From Diphasiastrum complanatum (lineage: Eukaryota > Streptophyta > Lycopodiopsida > Lycopodiales > Lycopodiaceae), in NCBI GenBank assembly GCA_029204225.1, contig MU831552.1, positions 126,001 through 189,536 on the forward strand: a DNA stretch of 63,536 bases, given 5' to 3'. Made by a program: the position numbers and the translations under genes. This document shows positions 11,416-23,587 of this stretch, piece by piece (within the stretch, counting starts at the first letter, position 1; each line of letters begins with the position of its first letter). A model generated the notes under the pieces. It searched no databases and was not told the origin of the DNA. It saw nothing but the letters and a program-made list of their open reading frames with translations.

Positions 11416-14400
11416 CCGGCTAAGATGCAGTTTTTGGATGAGATGGAGAGAAGTTCTACATCAATTTGGAATTGGAACACACTTAGATTCACATCTTGGA
11501 TGGAGTGCTGTTTATTCAAGGGAAATTTCAGTTTGGATTTACTAAGCTTTCAGCATGCTTTTCAAACTTGGTGGTAGAGTGCTCTTCTCCTTGTTTGATT
11601 TTGTTAGAGATGTTGTGGATTAGTGAGGAATTCATTCTTAATTTCTAAAGCCTTGGAAAATTTTTCGTTTGAAGTAGAATGATTTGCTCCACTTTCTTGG
11701 TTAAATCTGTTTTTTTTTAGATGAATGATTTGCATGAATCTATAATGTTTTGGATAGTTTGATTTAGATTTGGTAGCAAGATGTTTATTGATAGATTGAT
11801 GAGAATTCGATTTATCCGGAATGAATAAATTGACTCTTGTTGGAAATTCGGAATTTATGGTTTGCATCTGAGATATAATCTTTTTTTTAGATTAACTCTC
11901 TTGTGATACATGCAAAGTTGTAATGTGCAAACTGAAAACATTTAATGGATAGTGTATATTGCGGATTATCTAATTGTAGCAGATAAAGATTGTGGGTTGT
12001 GTGAGCAACCAAGTATTTTGAACCTCTACTCAGTGCTAAGTGAAGCTATAGGGAATAGCTACCCTGTAAGCAAATCTGGAGAAGAAGTGAGTGTAACCCT
12101 GTTATGTGATTTACATGCAAGCTAAATAATTTTGAAACCTTCTGCTTGCTGTTCATCAACGGTCTGGTACCTCCATTTTGGGAATGAGTTGTGGAACTGA
12201 TCGGATTTATGGAGATCTGGTTTGTAGACTCTGCTTTCTATAGCCAGGGCTAGTACCCTCTTGTTCATACTTAGGACATGATTTTGTAATTCTCTGACTA
12301 GCTCTCTTGCTTCATCACTAAGATCTCTAGGAGGTTCCGATAAAGCTTTTCGTTTTCATGATAATCCCCATAACCAAGAGAGAAATCTATGTATTTGCTT
12401 TTTTGTTGAATCTTTACAGATTTAGTCTGTTGGAGTTGAAAAGGCATGGGAACATAGATAGTTAGAGACAAAGCGCTTCCATTCTGAATGTTGGAAATAC
12501 CAGCTGATCAGAAAGACATTTGTTCCTTGCAAAATGGATGGGGACTGAGGGCGTTGGGTTGAACGGCTCCTTTGGAGGACTCGTGCTTGTATGTGTGCTG
12601 GTGAAGCGCTATTGATTCTTCTAGCTGGAATCCTCACATGATGATCTGTGAGTGATTTGGGATCACTTTGAAGTCTTCTTGGCTGCTAAAATAGCGTGGG
12701 CTGTTTGCAGTTCTTTGAGCTTGGAAACCATTGAATGGACGGGATTGAAGCGAGCAGTAGGACTGATGGGGAGCGCTTTTCCATCTCTTATTGCATTGAT
12801 GGAGGATGGATAGTTGTTGTGAAACAGTTGGTGGGTTGTTGCGCCTATTTTCGAGCTGTTAAAGGTGCCATCTGACCTAATTTTAGCATAGATTGGTGGT
12901 ATTGATCGCTGATGCTAATCGTGACGGTGAGATGAACATATTTTTAATGCATGAGGCGCAGCAGAGGGTCGAGGAGGAGCGTTTCACACTGCAGATTCCT
13001 CTCTTCCTCTCGTTTGGTGAAGCTCTCTCTTTCTCTCGCTTCGAGCAACCTCTTTCCTTGTTGGTGGTGGCTGTAGCAGTTGGCCTCCTCTTTGCATAAT
13101 CTATTAGGGTTTTTGCATGTGGGACTAGGCTTTTGCCTTGTACATGGGTTTTTTTGGTGATTATAGTTGATTAGGTGCATGTTATCGACAGGACTGCAGT
13201 TTGAGAAACTGCATGATTGTCCAATCGATGCTTTGCATGTCGGTTGATCGAGTTTTTCTTAGGGCTTGACTACTGGTAATTTTCAAGTTGGTCCCAGATT
13301 TTGATTCAGAATCAATTCGAAAATTTTAGTTACAAGCACCTAGTTAGAAGGACTCTTGTTTCTTGGTGCTCGGTAGTCAATGCTGTAACCTTATCATTTT
13401 GAAAGTAGCTTTCCGGTCTTGGCAAGAGGAATTTAGTTTTTCTTCTCCATGGGCAATATGCATGCTTGAGGCCTTATCAACTTGACAGTCAACTATAAGC
13501 CTAGATTTTTTTGAGAACTTAATTATCGTTGTTTTTGTGTCAAGTTGTATCAATTGGTTTGAATTTTTACTAAATCGATCTTGAAAAAATGATGGTAGTG
13601 ATACTGTTCTCAGGCAAGTGTCCAATAAGTGAGAATTTTGGGTTTTTGGTACTGTGCTTTTTATTGATTTAACTCTAGAGTAGCAATATTTACAGTTAAT
13701 TGAGTTAAATGATATTATCGGTTCTTCCTTTTGGACTCGGTGTGTACCGATAGGCTTATCTTAAATGTTTTTTATCTTTAAGATTGGGCAAACTAAAGCT
13801 TTCCAGATACTTGTTAAATTGAATAAATGGAATAAGGTCGTAATTTTTGGGAGGTAGTTCTATATTCGATTGAAAAACAAGTGTGTTGAATATCAAAGAG
13901 TACCCGGAACCAAATTTTATTGATTTTCCATTGATTCTGACAACTTTAACGAAGTAGTAAAAATGGACTGTTGTGGTCAAAAGAGAAGTAGCCTAGCATT
14001 TACTTGTGTCAATGGAAATTTCATGAATCTTCGCTAAAAGAATTTTTGGGTGACCGAAATATCTAAGGGAGGAAGAAAATGAGACATTTGAGTAGGTAAA
14101 TGTGGTAATGTTGTGAAATTTGGGTTGGTTAAGAATCCCTGTAAAGAAATTGCATAACGCCAGTTTTTTTGAATTTATTTTAATATAGGACCATGAGTTG
14201 ACCCTATTTTGTTGTGAAAAATTGTGGCATGGAATGAGAACAACACTTGGTTCACATTTGTACTGGATCTTATTCCTAAGAGTTGTAACTCTCAGATGGT
14301 AGGAATTCAAGATGGATAGTACCAATCAGATGGGTTGTCTATGTGACGGTAAAGCCATGTGCATATTATTGTTAAATCACAATTTTGAACTGGATTATTG

Positions 14401-15464
14401 CGATCCACTAGGAATAAATTTGGGAGTATTCCCGTATTGGGTGGAATAGATATGTGCATATCTGGTATTGGAAATCCAGATGAAGTTATGAGATCTCTGG
14501 ATTATCAGATAATGCGCTTAAAGATCTTTTTGAAGATCGGATCCTATATTAAGTATAGGATGGACAGATAATCTTTTTTATTTTCTGTTGATCGGATCTA
14601 AAAGCAAAGAATTTTCTTGGAGAGAAAACTGGTGGTATGGGAAGAGGAAATTCTTGTGTGAGAATGATCTGTAGGACAATGGTAAGTATTTACATTATTT
14701 GTAAATCTAATAGTTGAAACCATTGGTAAGGTCTAATTAGGGTATTTGGAGAGGTTATGAGATATAGGATTGTATGAATCTCATAGGCCTTTTCATTAAG
14801 TAATTGTTTACTTATGAGGAGTTGCTTTCTTTACAGATTGTAGTCTATAGGTGCTTGTGTACAAAGTTCAGTCTATATCTCCAATTTAGTAGGAGACAGA
14901 TAAATCTATCGGGATACATATAGATGTTGATTTCTTGCATATGATGCTAGAAATGGGGCTGTTAACCAATTAGAGTAATTGCAGTACTCTGGTTTGAGTT
15001 ATGATTGTTTGAGACTTGGTGGATCTCCTAGAGATTTTAGATGACTGAATTGTGGTATTTTAGAATATTTGGATATTCCAAGAATACTGGTATCAAGAAG
15101 CATTATTTTTTACACGAAATTGACATGGCATTTCTTTAGCTTTTGGATTTGATCTCTGAAATAAAGAAGTTAATTCACCCAGTGGTTCATGTAATTAGGA
15201 TTACGTGAAGGTGATGAACTTTTGTTTTGGAGTAGATCACAACCCATTTGAAAGATTTATAGTTTAGTGTATCTTTTGGAATTTGAATTACTATTCATGA
15301 GTAGAGGCAAGCAATTAAAGAATTGTTGCATCTCTAAGTGCTTATTCAGATGGAAAGATCGGACTAAGAATAATGATTCATGAGAAAGATTTGAAAGCTT
15401 AAGAAATAGTTTCATGTTTTCTTTTCTCCATTTTGAGGACAGAACCTGTTTAAGGGAGGTATAA

Positions 15465-15952
15465 TGTTATGGCCATATTCGGTTAAGGACCTGGAGTAGT
15501 CCTAATATGGTAGACCGGCCCTCTAGTGTTCAAGATTATTAGTCATGCTTAGATTTTATTCCAAGTCAAGGCCTGTTGTTGACTAATGACCTTGAGAGGA
15601 CCCAGACACACTAATTGAGACACATGGAGGTATACATGTAATGTGACTGATATAGGCAGGAGGTATGCATGAAGAGTTGTGACCTATTTATAGTTGACCT
15701 GCATGGGAATTGCAAGTGCTCATGCATAGGATCCTACTCTCTATATATTGAGGTAGTGATTATTCCGTCGACGACTTGGTCTAGGTTATCTGATAAGCTC
15801 TTCTCCTCTTGCTGTCACATGGCATGGCTTGGGGGCTAGATCTAGGAGGATTCTCCAGGAGGGATCTAGGTTTGGTTGGATGGTTTTGCTCCATAGTCTC
15901 TCTTATGTTTTGCTATCCTCGTCTTAGGGGATTGTCCCTAGTGGTCTTTACA
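15465..15952 (+). repeat. 3' LTR of the LARD-like element
   Basis: 488 bp, starting TGTTATGGCC and ending TTTACA, immediately after the polypurine tract. Point differences and one indel against the left copy indicate an insertion that is not recent. The exact identity was not computed. Confidence 0.9.
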
Positions 15953-15957
15953 GAGAG

Positions 15958-17020
15958 CCTGCCGACGGAGGCAGGGAGGGAGGGAGAGGGAGAGAGCAGA
16001 GAGGAGAGCGTGTCGAGGGAGGGAGGAGAGACAGAGAGGAGAGCGTGAGATAGAGGAAAGAGGAGAGCGTGTGAAAGGACGATACAAAAAATCGTGAGGG
16101 TAAAAAAATCAGGCCAAAGCCAATTACGTGCCGGGTCCCGAATTATTTATGGTAATGGCCACTACATAATGTTCTTCTTTCAAATGGTCATCTGCCACTC
16201 GATGTCGAGTCCCGGATTATTTATGGTAATGGCCCTCCCAATGGCCATTACCTACTACATAATGTTCTTCTTTCAAATGGTCATCAAAATTTTGTACATT
16301 TAGATGTTATCAAGAAATTGTGTTTTCGCACAAGATCCTCAAGGTAGATAGTTACTTCATATGTTATTCAGGAAATATGGCGGGTCTAGATCCACAAAAA
16401 TCATGTTCCTCTTCATGACTCTAAAGATATTAAGACTAGAGTTCTAGCATCTAGGGACACTACACCTTATATCTAACACAAAGATAAAAGAAAACCTACA
16501 TATCAGTTCATATACACAAAATCTATTGTCATAAGAACCAATTAATTGTCCAAAACTTTGGTTTTGTATGTGCTTAGAGTGTGTTAAAATTTGTAGAGGT
16601 ACGTTGCATCAATTTTGTATCTTGTGGTGCATATGTAGAATGTTATCCCATTGAGCACAATATTTGAATGTATAGAAATGGATGGCGGAAAAATCAGGAT
16701 TCCATAGGACCAATTATTTCTCACAATGTGAAAGTGACAATGGTTGCTAAAATAAGATTACCAAAAATCAATATGCGTTCATGATGAGATCATACATTTG
16801 AAAAATGACTCTAATGAATAACTAAACTATAATATTGTCTTCTTATATTTTAGTGCAAACATATGAAAGTTGCCAAAATGTATGAATTATATGTGAATGA
16901 AATTGGACAGTCTTGTATAATTTTCCAAATAGCAACAAATGGACATAGAAGCAAGAGAGAATTTACTAGGCCAAGTCAAAGCCTAGCTAGTGTAGAAGAA
17001 AACTTTTATGGGGGAAGGAA
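15958..17020. other. Intergenic with a local duplication
   Basis: The first 130 bases continue the GA-rich tract split by the LARD-like element. An imperfect direct duplication lies at 16133-16192 and 16207-16285, sharing TTATTTATGGTAATGGCC and a block ending AAATGGTCATC; the second copy has about 19 extra bases. The remainder is AT-rich, with only a 71-codon frame at 16863-17078 that matches nothing I know. Confidence 0.6.
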
Positions 17021-17330
17021 TGTTACATACCATAACGGTATGTCCTTAAGTAATAGCCTCGTGAGGGGCAGCATGTAGGTCTACGATTATCAACATGTTT
17101 GGGTGTCATGCATCATAACCTTAGGTGATCACGTGTCATTGATGGGACTGTGCTTGATTGACACCCACTTGCACTATGTTTATATAGATGTGGGGTACCT
17201 CTTTGTCATTCACTTAGCCTATCCACGGTTGATGGAGAGCATGTGCAATAGCTAGGATGCATCTCCAACCTTGGAGATGTGTGCTCGGGAGAGCTGAGAC
17301 CGATGGTTGGTGGTATGGGACATCAGTTAT
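17021..17330 (+). repeat. Candidate LTR remnant
   Basis: A polypurine stretch (GGGGGAAGGAA, ending at 17020) is followed by TGTTACATACC, as at the start of a plus-strand 3' LTR. A candidate end, GACATCA, lies near 17330, where the copia body on the other strand begins. There is no partner copy in the window, so this is structural inference only. Confidence 0.3.
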
Positions 17331-17337
17331 CATTGGA

Positions 17338-17702
17338 GGCTTAACCAGAGAGACATATTGTCTGTTGTCGAGGTCTTCATAACCTTCAGGTTGCTTCACG
17401 AAAATTTTCTCCTCTAGATCTCTGTGGAGAAAGGCTATTTTCACGTCAATCTGGTGAATTTCCAGATTGTCCTGTGTAGCGTATTCAAGGAGTAGCCTTA
17501 TGCTTGTCATCTTGACCATGGGCGAATATGTGTCGAAATAGTCAACACCATATCTCTGCGTGTAGCCCTTCACGACAAGCCTTGCTTTGTAGCGGCCAAT
17601 GGTGCCATCTGATTTCAGCTTTTTCTTGTACATCCACTTGCAATCAATTACTTTTCTATTTTCTGGCAGTGGCTCTAATGTCCATGCCTCGTTTCGCCTC
17701 AT
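17338..17702 (-). pseudogene. copia reverse transcriptase, N-terminal part
   Basis: The frame reads EAWTLEPLPENRKVIDCKW, then KARLVVKGYTQ, YSPMVKMTSIR and DVKIAFLHRDLEE (usually DVKTAFLNG). It ends after KQPEGYED. These are the fingers and the first palm motif; the YVDD motif and RNase H are missing. The frame runs on into unrelated sequence to 17214. Confidence 0.85.
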
Positions 17703-17976
17703 CGACTCGCTGACATTGTATGTTTCCAGATTCTCCCTCTGGACTCTAGATAGCTTCTTGGTATGTTGCTGGCTCTTCTGTGAAGCTGTAGTACTCGAAC
17801 TGTGTGTCTTCGCTCCATTGAAGATTGTGAGAATAGTGGTCTAGAGATCTTCTTTGTCTTGTTGACCTTCGAGGTTCGTTTCGTTGCTGCTCAAACATTT
17901 TTTGTTCGTGGAGTCGATCCTCTGTTTCCTGCTGCTCTGGAGTCTGGGATTCTGCATTCTGATTTGATGTTTGTCC

Positions 17977-18891
17977 TCAATCTCCCAATTGAATAAGCAG
18001 CAGTGTGAAGATCTCATGGCCTCTTTCGTCTTTTAGTCCAAGGAATGTGGACTCATCAAACTTTACATCTTTGTTCAAAACAACCTTCTTCGTGGTTGGA
18101 TCGTAGAGTCTGTACACATGTGTTCTGTTCGAGTAGCTGACCATGATTGTTTGTTTGGATTTGTCATCGAGCTTACTTCTCTTTTCCTTTGGAATGTGCT
18201 TGTATGCTGCACATCCAAACACTCGTGCATATGACAAATCAAGCTTTCTGCCTGTCCACATTTCGTATGGTGTTTTGTTCTCCAACGCTGTCGTTGTAGA
18301 TCTGTTTTGCAGGTGTACAAATGCAACTATTGCCTCAGCCCAGAATTGGCCTGGCAATTGAGCCTGTGCTATCATGCATCTGGCTCCTTCGACTAGCGTT
18401 CTGTTTTTTCTTTCTGCCACACCGTTGTATTCTGGTGTGTATGCAGGAGTGAACTTGTGTTCAATCCCCTAATCTTCGCAGAATCTTGAGAATTCTGTGC
18501 TTTTGTATTCACCTCCATTGTCAGATCTAAGAATCTATATCTTTTTTGAGGTGTGTCGCTCTACGAATGCCACGAACTTCTTGAAAGAATCAAATACTTT
18601 GGATTTCTTCTTCAAGTAGTAGATCGTGGTCATTCGGCTGTAATCATCTATGAACGTTAAAAAATATTTCGAACCTGAGAGCGAATCTGTTTTCATCGGT
18701 CCACACACATCGGAGTGGACAAGCTCAAGAACTTCCTTGGCTCTTCTTCCTTCGTGTGTGAATGGATTCCGATGTTGCTTGCCATTCTGACAAGCTTCGC
18801 AGAACTTAGCCTTGGGCCTTGAAATTTTGAGACCTGTGACAATGTCCTTTGTGCTCATGTCGTACAGGCTCCACGTGTTCAGATGATACAT
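17977..18891 (-). pseudogene. copia integrase, interrupted by stops
   Basis: Segment 18891-18535 carries the HHCC-type end (CEACQNGKQHRNPF) and HSDVCGPM with the first catalytic Asp, then FIDDYSR. The RSDNGGEY motif with the second Asp lies in the 18534-18421 gap, bounded by a TAG and a second stop. Segment 18420-17977 opens in the VAERKNRT region that contains the catalytic Glu and runs through the integrase C-terminus (VFGCAAYKHIP). Integrase inserts the cDNA into the genome. All three catalytic acidic residues are still readable, but the frame is not continuous. Confidence 0.85.
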
Positions 18892-18963
18892 TCTCCTATG
18901 CCAGAGCTGATCTTCGTTTTTTGAAGCATTTAATATGCTATCAGAGTTGCTGATTATTTTGGT

Positions 18964-19677
18964 CTAGTAGAGGTTTCCTTCTCTGCATCCGACCGTCAGC
19001 AACTTGTTTGTTGTCTTCTCGATCATACGGCAAGTGCTGCCATCGAACAAAACTCGAATACCTAGATCTGTCATCTTGGAGACAAATAGCAGATCCTTTC
19101 TGAGTGAGGGCACATAGAGTGCTCCTGGTAGCTGTGCTTGGTCTGACAGTGTTCGTAGCTGTAGAGAGCCGATGCCCTTGACATCGTGTCTGCTTCCATC
19201 GCCTAGAATCACCGCTCTATCGTTTTCGAGTTCGCGAAAGTTGATCAAGATCTTCTTGTTGCAGGTTATGTGAGATGTTGCTCTTGAATCGATAACCACA
19301 TCGTAGTCATGTTCGGAGTAACTTGTCGAAGCTTCATCGAGTATCGAAAGCTTCGTCACCTCTTTCTGCATCTTTAGATGACTCTGCAACGTTTGTCTTT
19401 TCAGCTTTGTTTTTTCTTTTTGGATTGAATCTGCAGTCATATGTAGAATGCCCTTTCTTCTTGCAGTGCATGCAAGGTATTGTTGGATTGAACCAGCATT
19501 TGTTGGCCGTATGGCCTGGTTTGTGACAGTGATCGCAGAAAAAAGATTGTTAATTCGAGGACTTCGTCTTTTCGAATCTTGGCTTGTTTTTGTTCTTCTT
19601 CTTTCCTTTCGAATCTTGGCTTGTTTTTTCTTCTCTTGATCACTGCTTCCCTCTTCTTTGTCTCTCATCAGCGACAA
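18964..19677 (-). pseudogene. copia protease and GAG-pre-integrase segment
   Basis: The C-terminal half carries a degenerate aspartic protease signature (VVIDSRATSHIT, where DSGAT is usual, so the Gly is lost). It continues into the family's ILGDGSRHDVKGIGS and LYVPSLRKDLLFVSKM. The N-terminal third is an out-of-frame reading of the zinc-knuckle region. A stop at 18964 separates it from the next segment (HLNTWSLYD, GAG-pre-integrase). Confidence 0.8.
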
Positions 19678-20212
19678 GACTGACCGCTTTGTCGAATGTC
19701 ATATTTGGTAGACCTGATCAGTATGAGCATTCTCTGCGGCTGATAGGACGTGGGTAGAGATTTCATGAAGTACATCAACTGTTGTGGTGCTGGGACCTGC
19801 TGCTCCTGTCCTGATGCAGCGAGTTGAGTGAAGATCGTTCTGATCTTCTCAACGTGCTGATCGAACTGGTTGTCATCCCACCGTATTGATTGCAGCTGAT
19901 TGTGAAGGTGCATGACTGAAGCTGCAGTCCTCACTTCATACTTCTGCTTTAATCTTTCTCAGGCTGCATGACTGCTTTCGCAGTCTTCAATCTGCATGAG
20001 TAGATCTTCATTATAGATGAAACGATGATCGCCATTGCGTGCTCATCCTTTCTGATCCATTCAGTTCTCCTCGGGTCTCCCTCTAGAGGTTGCACCTCTG
20101 AGAGCTTGGTCACCGACCAGATGCCTTTGCCTCTTCAGGAGTGTTTTGATTTTGAATTTCCAGATTCTGTAATTTGCGCCATCGAGACTGATTGCTACTC
20201 TGGTCTGGATAT
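19668..20212 (-). pseudogene. copia gag (UBN2-type), broken
   Basis: A frame beginning near 20180 reads LDGANYRIWKFKIKTLL, the usual start of copia gag, and then meets a TGA near 20072. A second segment at 19934-19668 reads SVMHLHNQLQSIRWD and is typical UBN2. Copia gag forms the cytoplasmic particle in which reverse transcription occurs. Two CCHC zinc knuckles follow downstream in other frames: CDHCHKPGHTANKC at about 19541-19500, and a second, frame-shifted one ending YDC near 19440. Confidence 0.75.
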
Positions 20213-20530
20213 CGTGAAACAATTATTTCAAAAGTTTATATTCAATATGATGTAATGACATTAAAAATACTACACATTATTATCATCATTATGCATTGTA
20301 TCCTAGGTTTGATCTTTGGTTGTGATAATATGTCATTTCTATTTTTTATGCAATATAAAAAAATTGTGTACATGGACTAATAATTATGAAACAATTATTT
20401 CAAAAAATTTATTGACAATATGATACTTCAAATCAATGACATTAAAAAAACTACATATGATTGATTCATCACCATTATGCATATATCCTAGGTTTGATCT
20501 AGTGGTTGTGATAATATATTATTTCTATTG
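20213..20530. repeat. Diverged direct duplication
   Basis: About 135 bases at 20213-20345 recur at 20386-20530 with scattered differences. Both copies begin with TGAAACAATTATTTCAAAA and contain ATCCTAGGTTTGATCT and GGTTGTGATAATAT. The first copy abuts the end of the copia body, so it may mark the sequence that flanks that truncation. Confidence 0.75.
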
Positions 20531-21820
20531 GTAGTATTATAAATTTGTAAATTTTGAAAGTAAACAACAAAACATAGCCCAAGGTTTTGTTAGGTTTCCA
20601 ACATGCATTGCAATTGAGATTTTTTACATATCATCAAAATATCTTTTTTATTGAGATAATTTTGGAATGAAAGAGAAGAAAGTATGGATCTACAAGTAAA
20701 ACTATAAAAATGGTAGCAACAATTTCATGTCGAAGGTCTACGAAGATAGGTCACACGCAAGATAGAGGTTAGAAGCGTTCGTGAAGAAAAGCATGAGAGG
20801 TGAGTTTCATTAGTGCCAACAAAGTGGACGTTCAACAATCTAACTCGATCTATCCGAAGCCTCCTAATCTCAAAGATCACAAAAAAGTGAGTGACTACTT
20901 AGATTTCTTGACTTTGTTGTGCATCTAAATCATTTATTAAGCCAGAATGGCTATATTTTGTCAATCAAAACATATTAGAATCATGAGCTGTTTGACTTAG
21001 GAAATGTTCTAGAATGATGACATATTTTTGGCCTAGAATAATGACAAACATCAATAACAACCCATTTTGGAGTTCCATTTTATATAGAAAAGCTCCATGT
21101 GGATGGCCTATGTTTAAAAAAATTCTTTCATTGTGTGGTTGGTACATAGACTCCTAGGACATGTGGCCATGTACTTGAACAATTTTTGGCATTCAAAATG
21201 GGTTTTTGGATGATTTATGACATTAAGATAAAGCCTTTCCACACGTCGTGAGGTAGGTTCCATTCTATGTGATTTGATAGTATCAAAAAGATTAAGATGA
21301 AGAAAATTTCATAATTTGCATACTAAAACACTCATTGTACTAGTGGTCAAGTATTGCAAGTTCAAGCTCATGAAGGTTTGCGGATTAAGCAAGCCATCAC
21401 CATAACAAACTCTCCTACTTGACTTTCTCAAATTTTGTGATTAAGCCATCACCATGACATCCTCACTTCACTAGCTGAAATTCTTGCTTATCTAAATGAG
21501 GGCCATCTGTTCAGATTTTGTATTGCCATATCTTTCACAATTGTAAACCTGATATCTATATTCGTTTGAACGACAAAGAAGATAAGTATTAGGCCATAAT
21601 TGCGATTGAATTGGTTTGATAGCAAGAAATGGCTCCTTTGTGGTGGATTAGAACCACTCATCAAGAATAGACTGCAAACTAACTTTATACCTACACTCGG
21701 GCTTGTCAGAATTTGCTAATGACTAGTCATATGGCTGAATGCTATGTTTTACACCACCCGAGCAATAGCTCATGAACTGGATCACCAAGTAGTAATCTGA
21801 TTGCTCAAGCAGGTGAAAAA
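20531..21820. other. Intergenic, 3' of the glucanase gene
   Basis: AT-rich, no coding similarity. It should contain the 3' UTR and polyadenylation signals of the minus-strand GH17 gene just to the right, but I could not pick a specific site. Confidence 0.5.
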
Positions 21821-23587
21821 TTAAGCTGGATAAAGGCAGTCCTTGTAACCTGCAACAGAAGAAGAGAAGAAAACATCATGAGGGCTCCGAGATAGTAATT
21901 TTTTATTTAAGTAAGCCCTTGCCCCACCCTGATTCCTATTTGCTCATGATTTCAGTCCAATGGGTTTCTTGGACCAAAATCATGTACTTAAATTTTGGAA
22001 AACTGCTTAGAAGAATGAAAATCGGGTAGTCTCAGTTTGAGAAAGAAAAACGTACTTGGATTGGTAGAAACAAGCACTGCAGTTCCGGCGAAGTCACAAG
22101 TTCCGCCATCATGTTTGTATCTTTGGTAGTAGCTGTTGAATGCATACGAAGCATGAGACCTCAGGGAGACCGGATAATAACAGGCTTGCTCTTTCTGGAT
22201 AGCTTCACAGTCGGATTGGCTGCATGCATACTCCAATGCTGACTTCATGGCTTCAGTTTCAACAGCTGGTTTGGCAACACACCACTGCGTCTTGTGTGAA
22301 GATGGTGATGCTAGAGGAGTTTGATCTTCATTGCCAGAAGATCCAGGTAGTCCAGGCTCAAAGGGAAGAGGCTGAGCAAGTGGGGCATACTCAAAATCCT
22401 TGAGGTCTCCGGTGAGATCGATGGCATACACAGAAGTTCCATTGGGGTAGAGAAGCCCCCAGTTTCTCTCTGTTGACGGGCCTGGCTTCAAATTCTCATT
22501 GAAGAGAGAAAAGACGAAGGTGGGGATATCTCTCCCAGGGCGGAGCGGCGTTCCCTTTTTAGCTCCCAGTCCCCACTTGATCAATCCGCTGTTGTACAGT
22601 GCTGCATTGGCTATGGTAGCTCCAATTTCATCTGTATCACCTTTTGTTGGCCACCCAGTTTCACTAATCCCCAGCTTTACCTTGTCGAAGCCCAGTTTTT
22701 CCATTGCAGAAAACAGAGCATCAAGCTGAGCATCAAGCAGGCTGCTGTAATGCCGGCTGCCATCCTCCACCATCACTGTGCGGCTTCCAAATAGCGTGTA
22801 ATCCAGTGAGATCTGCTGTGGATTGCTTGCCCATGCAAAGTAGGGATAGACATTGATGAAGAAAGGAAACTTTGTTTTGCTCAGAAATTGCAGCAGTGGA
22901 GCAATGACTGGTGCAACTATGTCTTGCCTGAATGTGCCATTGGAAGGTGGGTAGGATGTCTCCAAGCAATCTATGGCAACGGAGGTGGTCACCTTCACAT
23001 GTCTCAGCTTGTATCTTTTCAGAGCATGGTGAATGTTTTTCATTGCAGGCACAAGTCTGGGCCATGTCTGCTGGATTGTGAGGTCAGAGAGAACCTCATT
23101 CCCCACTACGACAGTTATGATGTTCACTGCAGGGTGCCATGCAACCACATTCTTCTGCACCCATTCATTTGCGGTGGCCTGGCTTGATCCAACCCCCTCT
23201 AACTCCTGATTCGTCACCATCACTACCACTTGCAGGCCTGTGTTAGCCATCGCAGTGAGCACCTGTGGATCGGCATCGTAGATCTTAACTCTGCCGAACT
23301 TCAGTTGCTGAATCAGAGCCACTGCCTGCGTGGGTGAGGGAAGGTTGTCTGCTACTCTGCCATAGTTGATGCCGATTAGGCGGTTGCCAGCTTCATTGCA
23401 GAGACGTCCGGACAGACAGAGCCCACAAATCAATGCACAGAAACACAAAGCTATAAAACAATTCACAGAGAAGGGTAGGGGGCGGTGTGTTACCAGCAGA
23501 AGCTGAAAGACATATCAGCAGCATCCAAATGGAAATAAGAAATGTGGGTTGTCTTCTTCCACTCCCTGGCTGCTTGCCTGAACCCAT
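21821..23587 (-). CDS. GH17 endo-beta-1,3-glucanase with X8/CBM43
   Basis: Three exons were assigned by splice signal and phase: 23587-23494, 23390-22056 and 21849-21821, with introns of 103 and 206 nt. The 1,458-nt CDS encodes 485 residues. Residues 1-31 are a signal peptide with a hydrophobic core (LISIWMLLICLSASA). GH17 follows from GNRLIGINYGR to about residue 360, with the acid/base Glu130 in VVVGNEV and nucleophile Glu275 in ISETGWPT. After a Pro/Ser linker, X8/CBM43 spans about 400-485 with six cysteines (402, 421, 426, 435, 463, 481). Exon 3 supplies the last (YKDCLYPA). It should cut callose in the wall or apoplast. There is no hydrophobic GPI-anchor tail, so a secreted protein is predicted. 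No frame damage is seen. The subfamily is not certain. Confidence 0.93.

Larger units (their letters stand above)
10945..15952 (+). mobile_element. Non-coding LTR retrotransposon, LARD-like
   Basis: The element is bounded by two similar LTRs that both start TG and end CA, and by a 5-bp target duplication GAGAG at 10940-10944 and 15953-15957. A primer-binding site complementary to initiator tRNA-Met (TGGTATCAGAGC, 11404-11415) follows the left LTR, and a polypurine tract (AAGGGAGGT, 15452-15460) precedes the right LTR. This fixes plus orientation and shows it moved by reverse transcription. The roughly 4.06-kb interior has no gag, protease, integrase or RT similarity in any frame; its longest frames are near 110 codons. 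This fits a large retrotransposon derivative mobilised in trans. The primer site suits a copia-type helper but does not prove it. Confidence 0.85.
17338..20230 (-). mobile_element. Ty1/copia body, both ends missing
   Basis: Reading leftward the order is gag, zinc knuckles, protease, GAG-pre-integrase, integrase and the N-terminal part of RT, which is the copia order. Neither LTR nor a primer-binding site is found next to either end. The left edge stops shortly after the RT motif KQPEGYED at about 17338, so the YVDD catalytic region and RNase H are gone. The right edge stops just upstream of the gag start. There are only a few stops and frame changes, so it decayed relatively recently. Confidence 0.85.
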
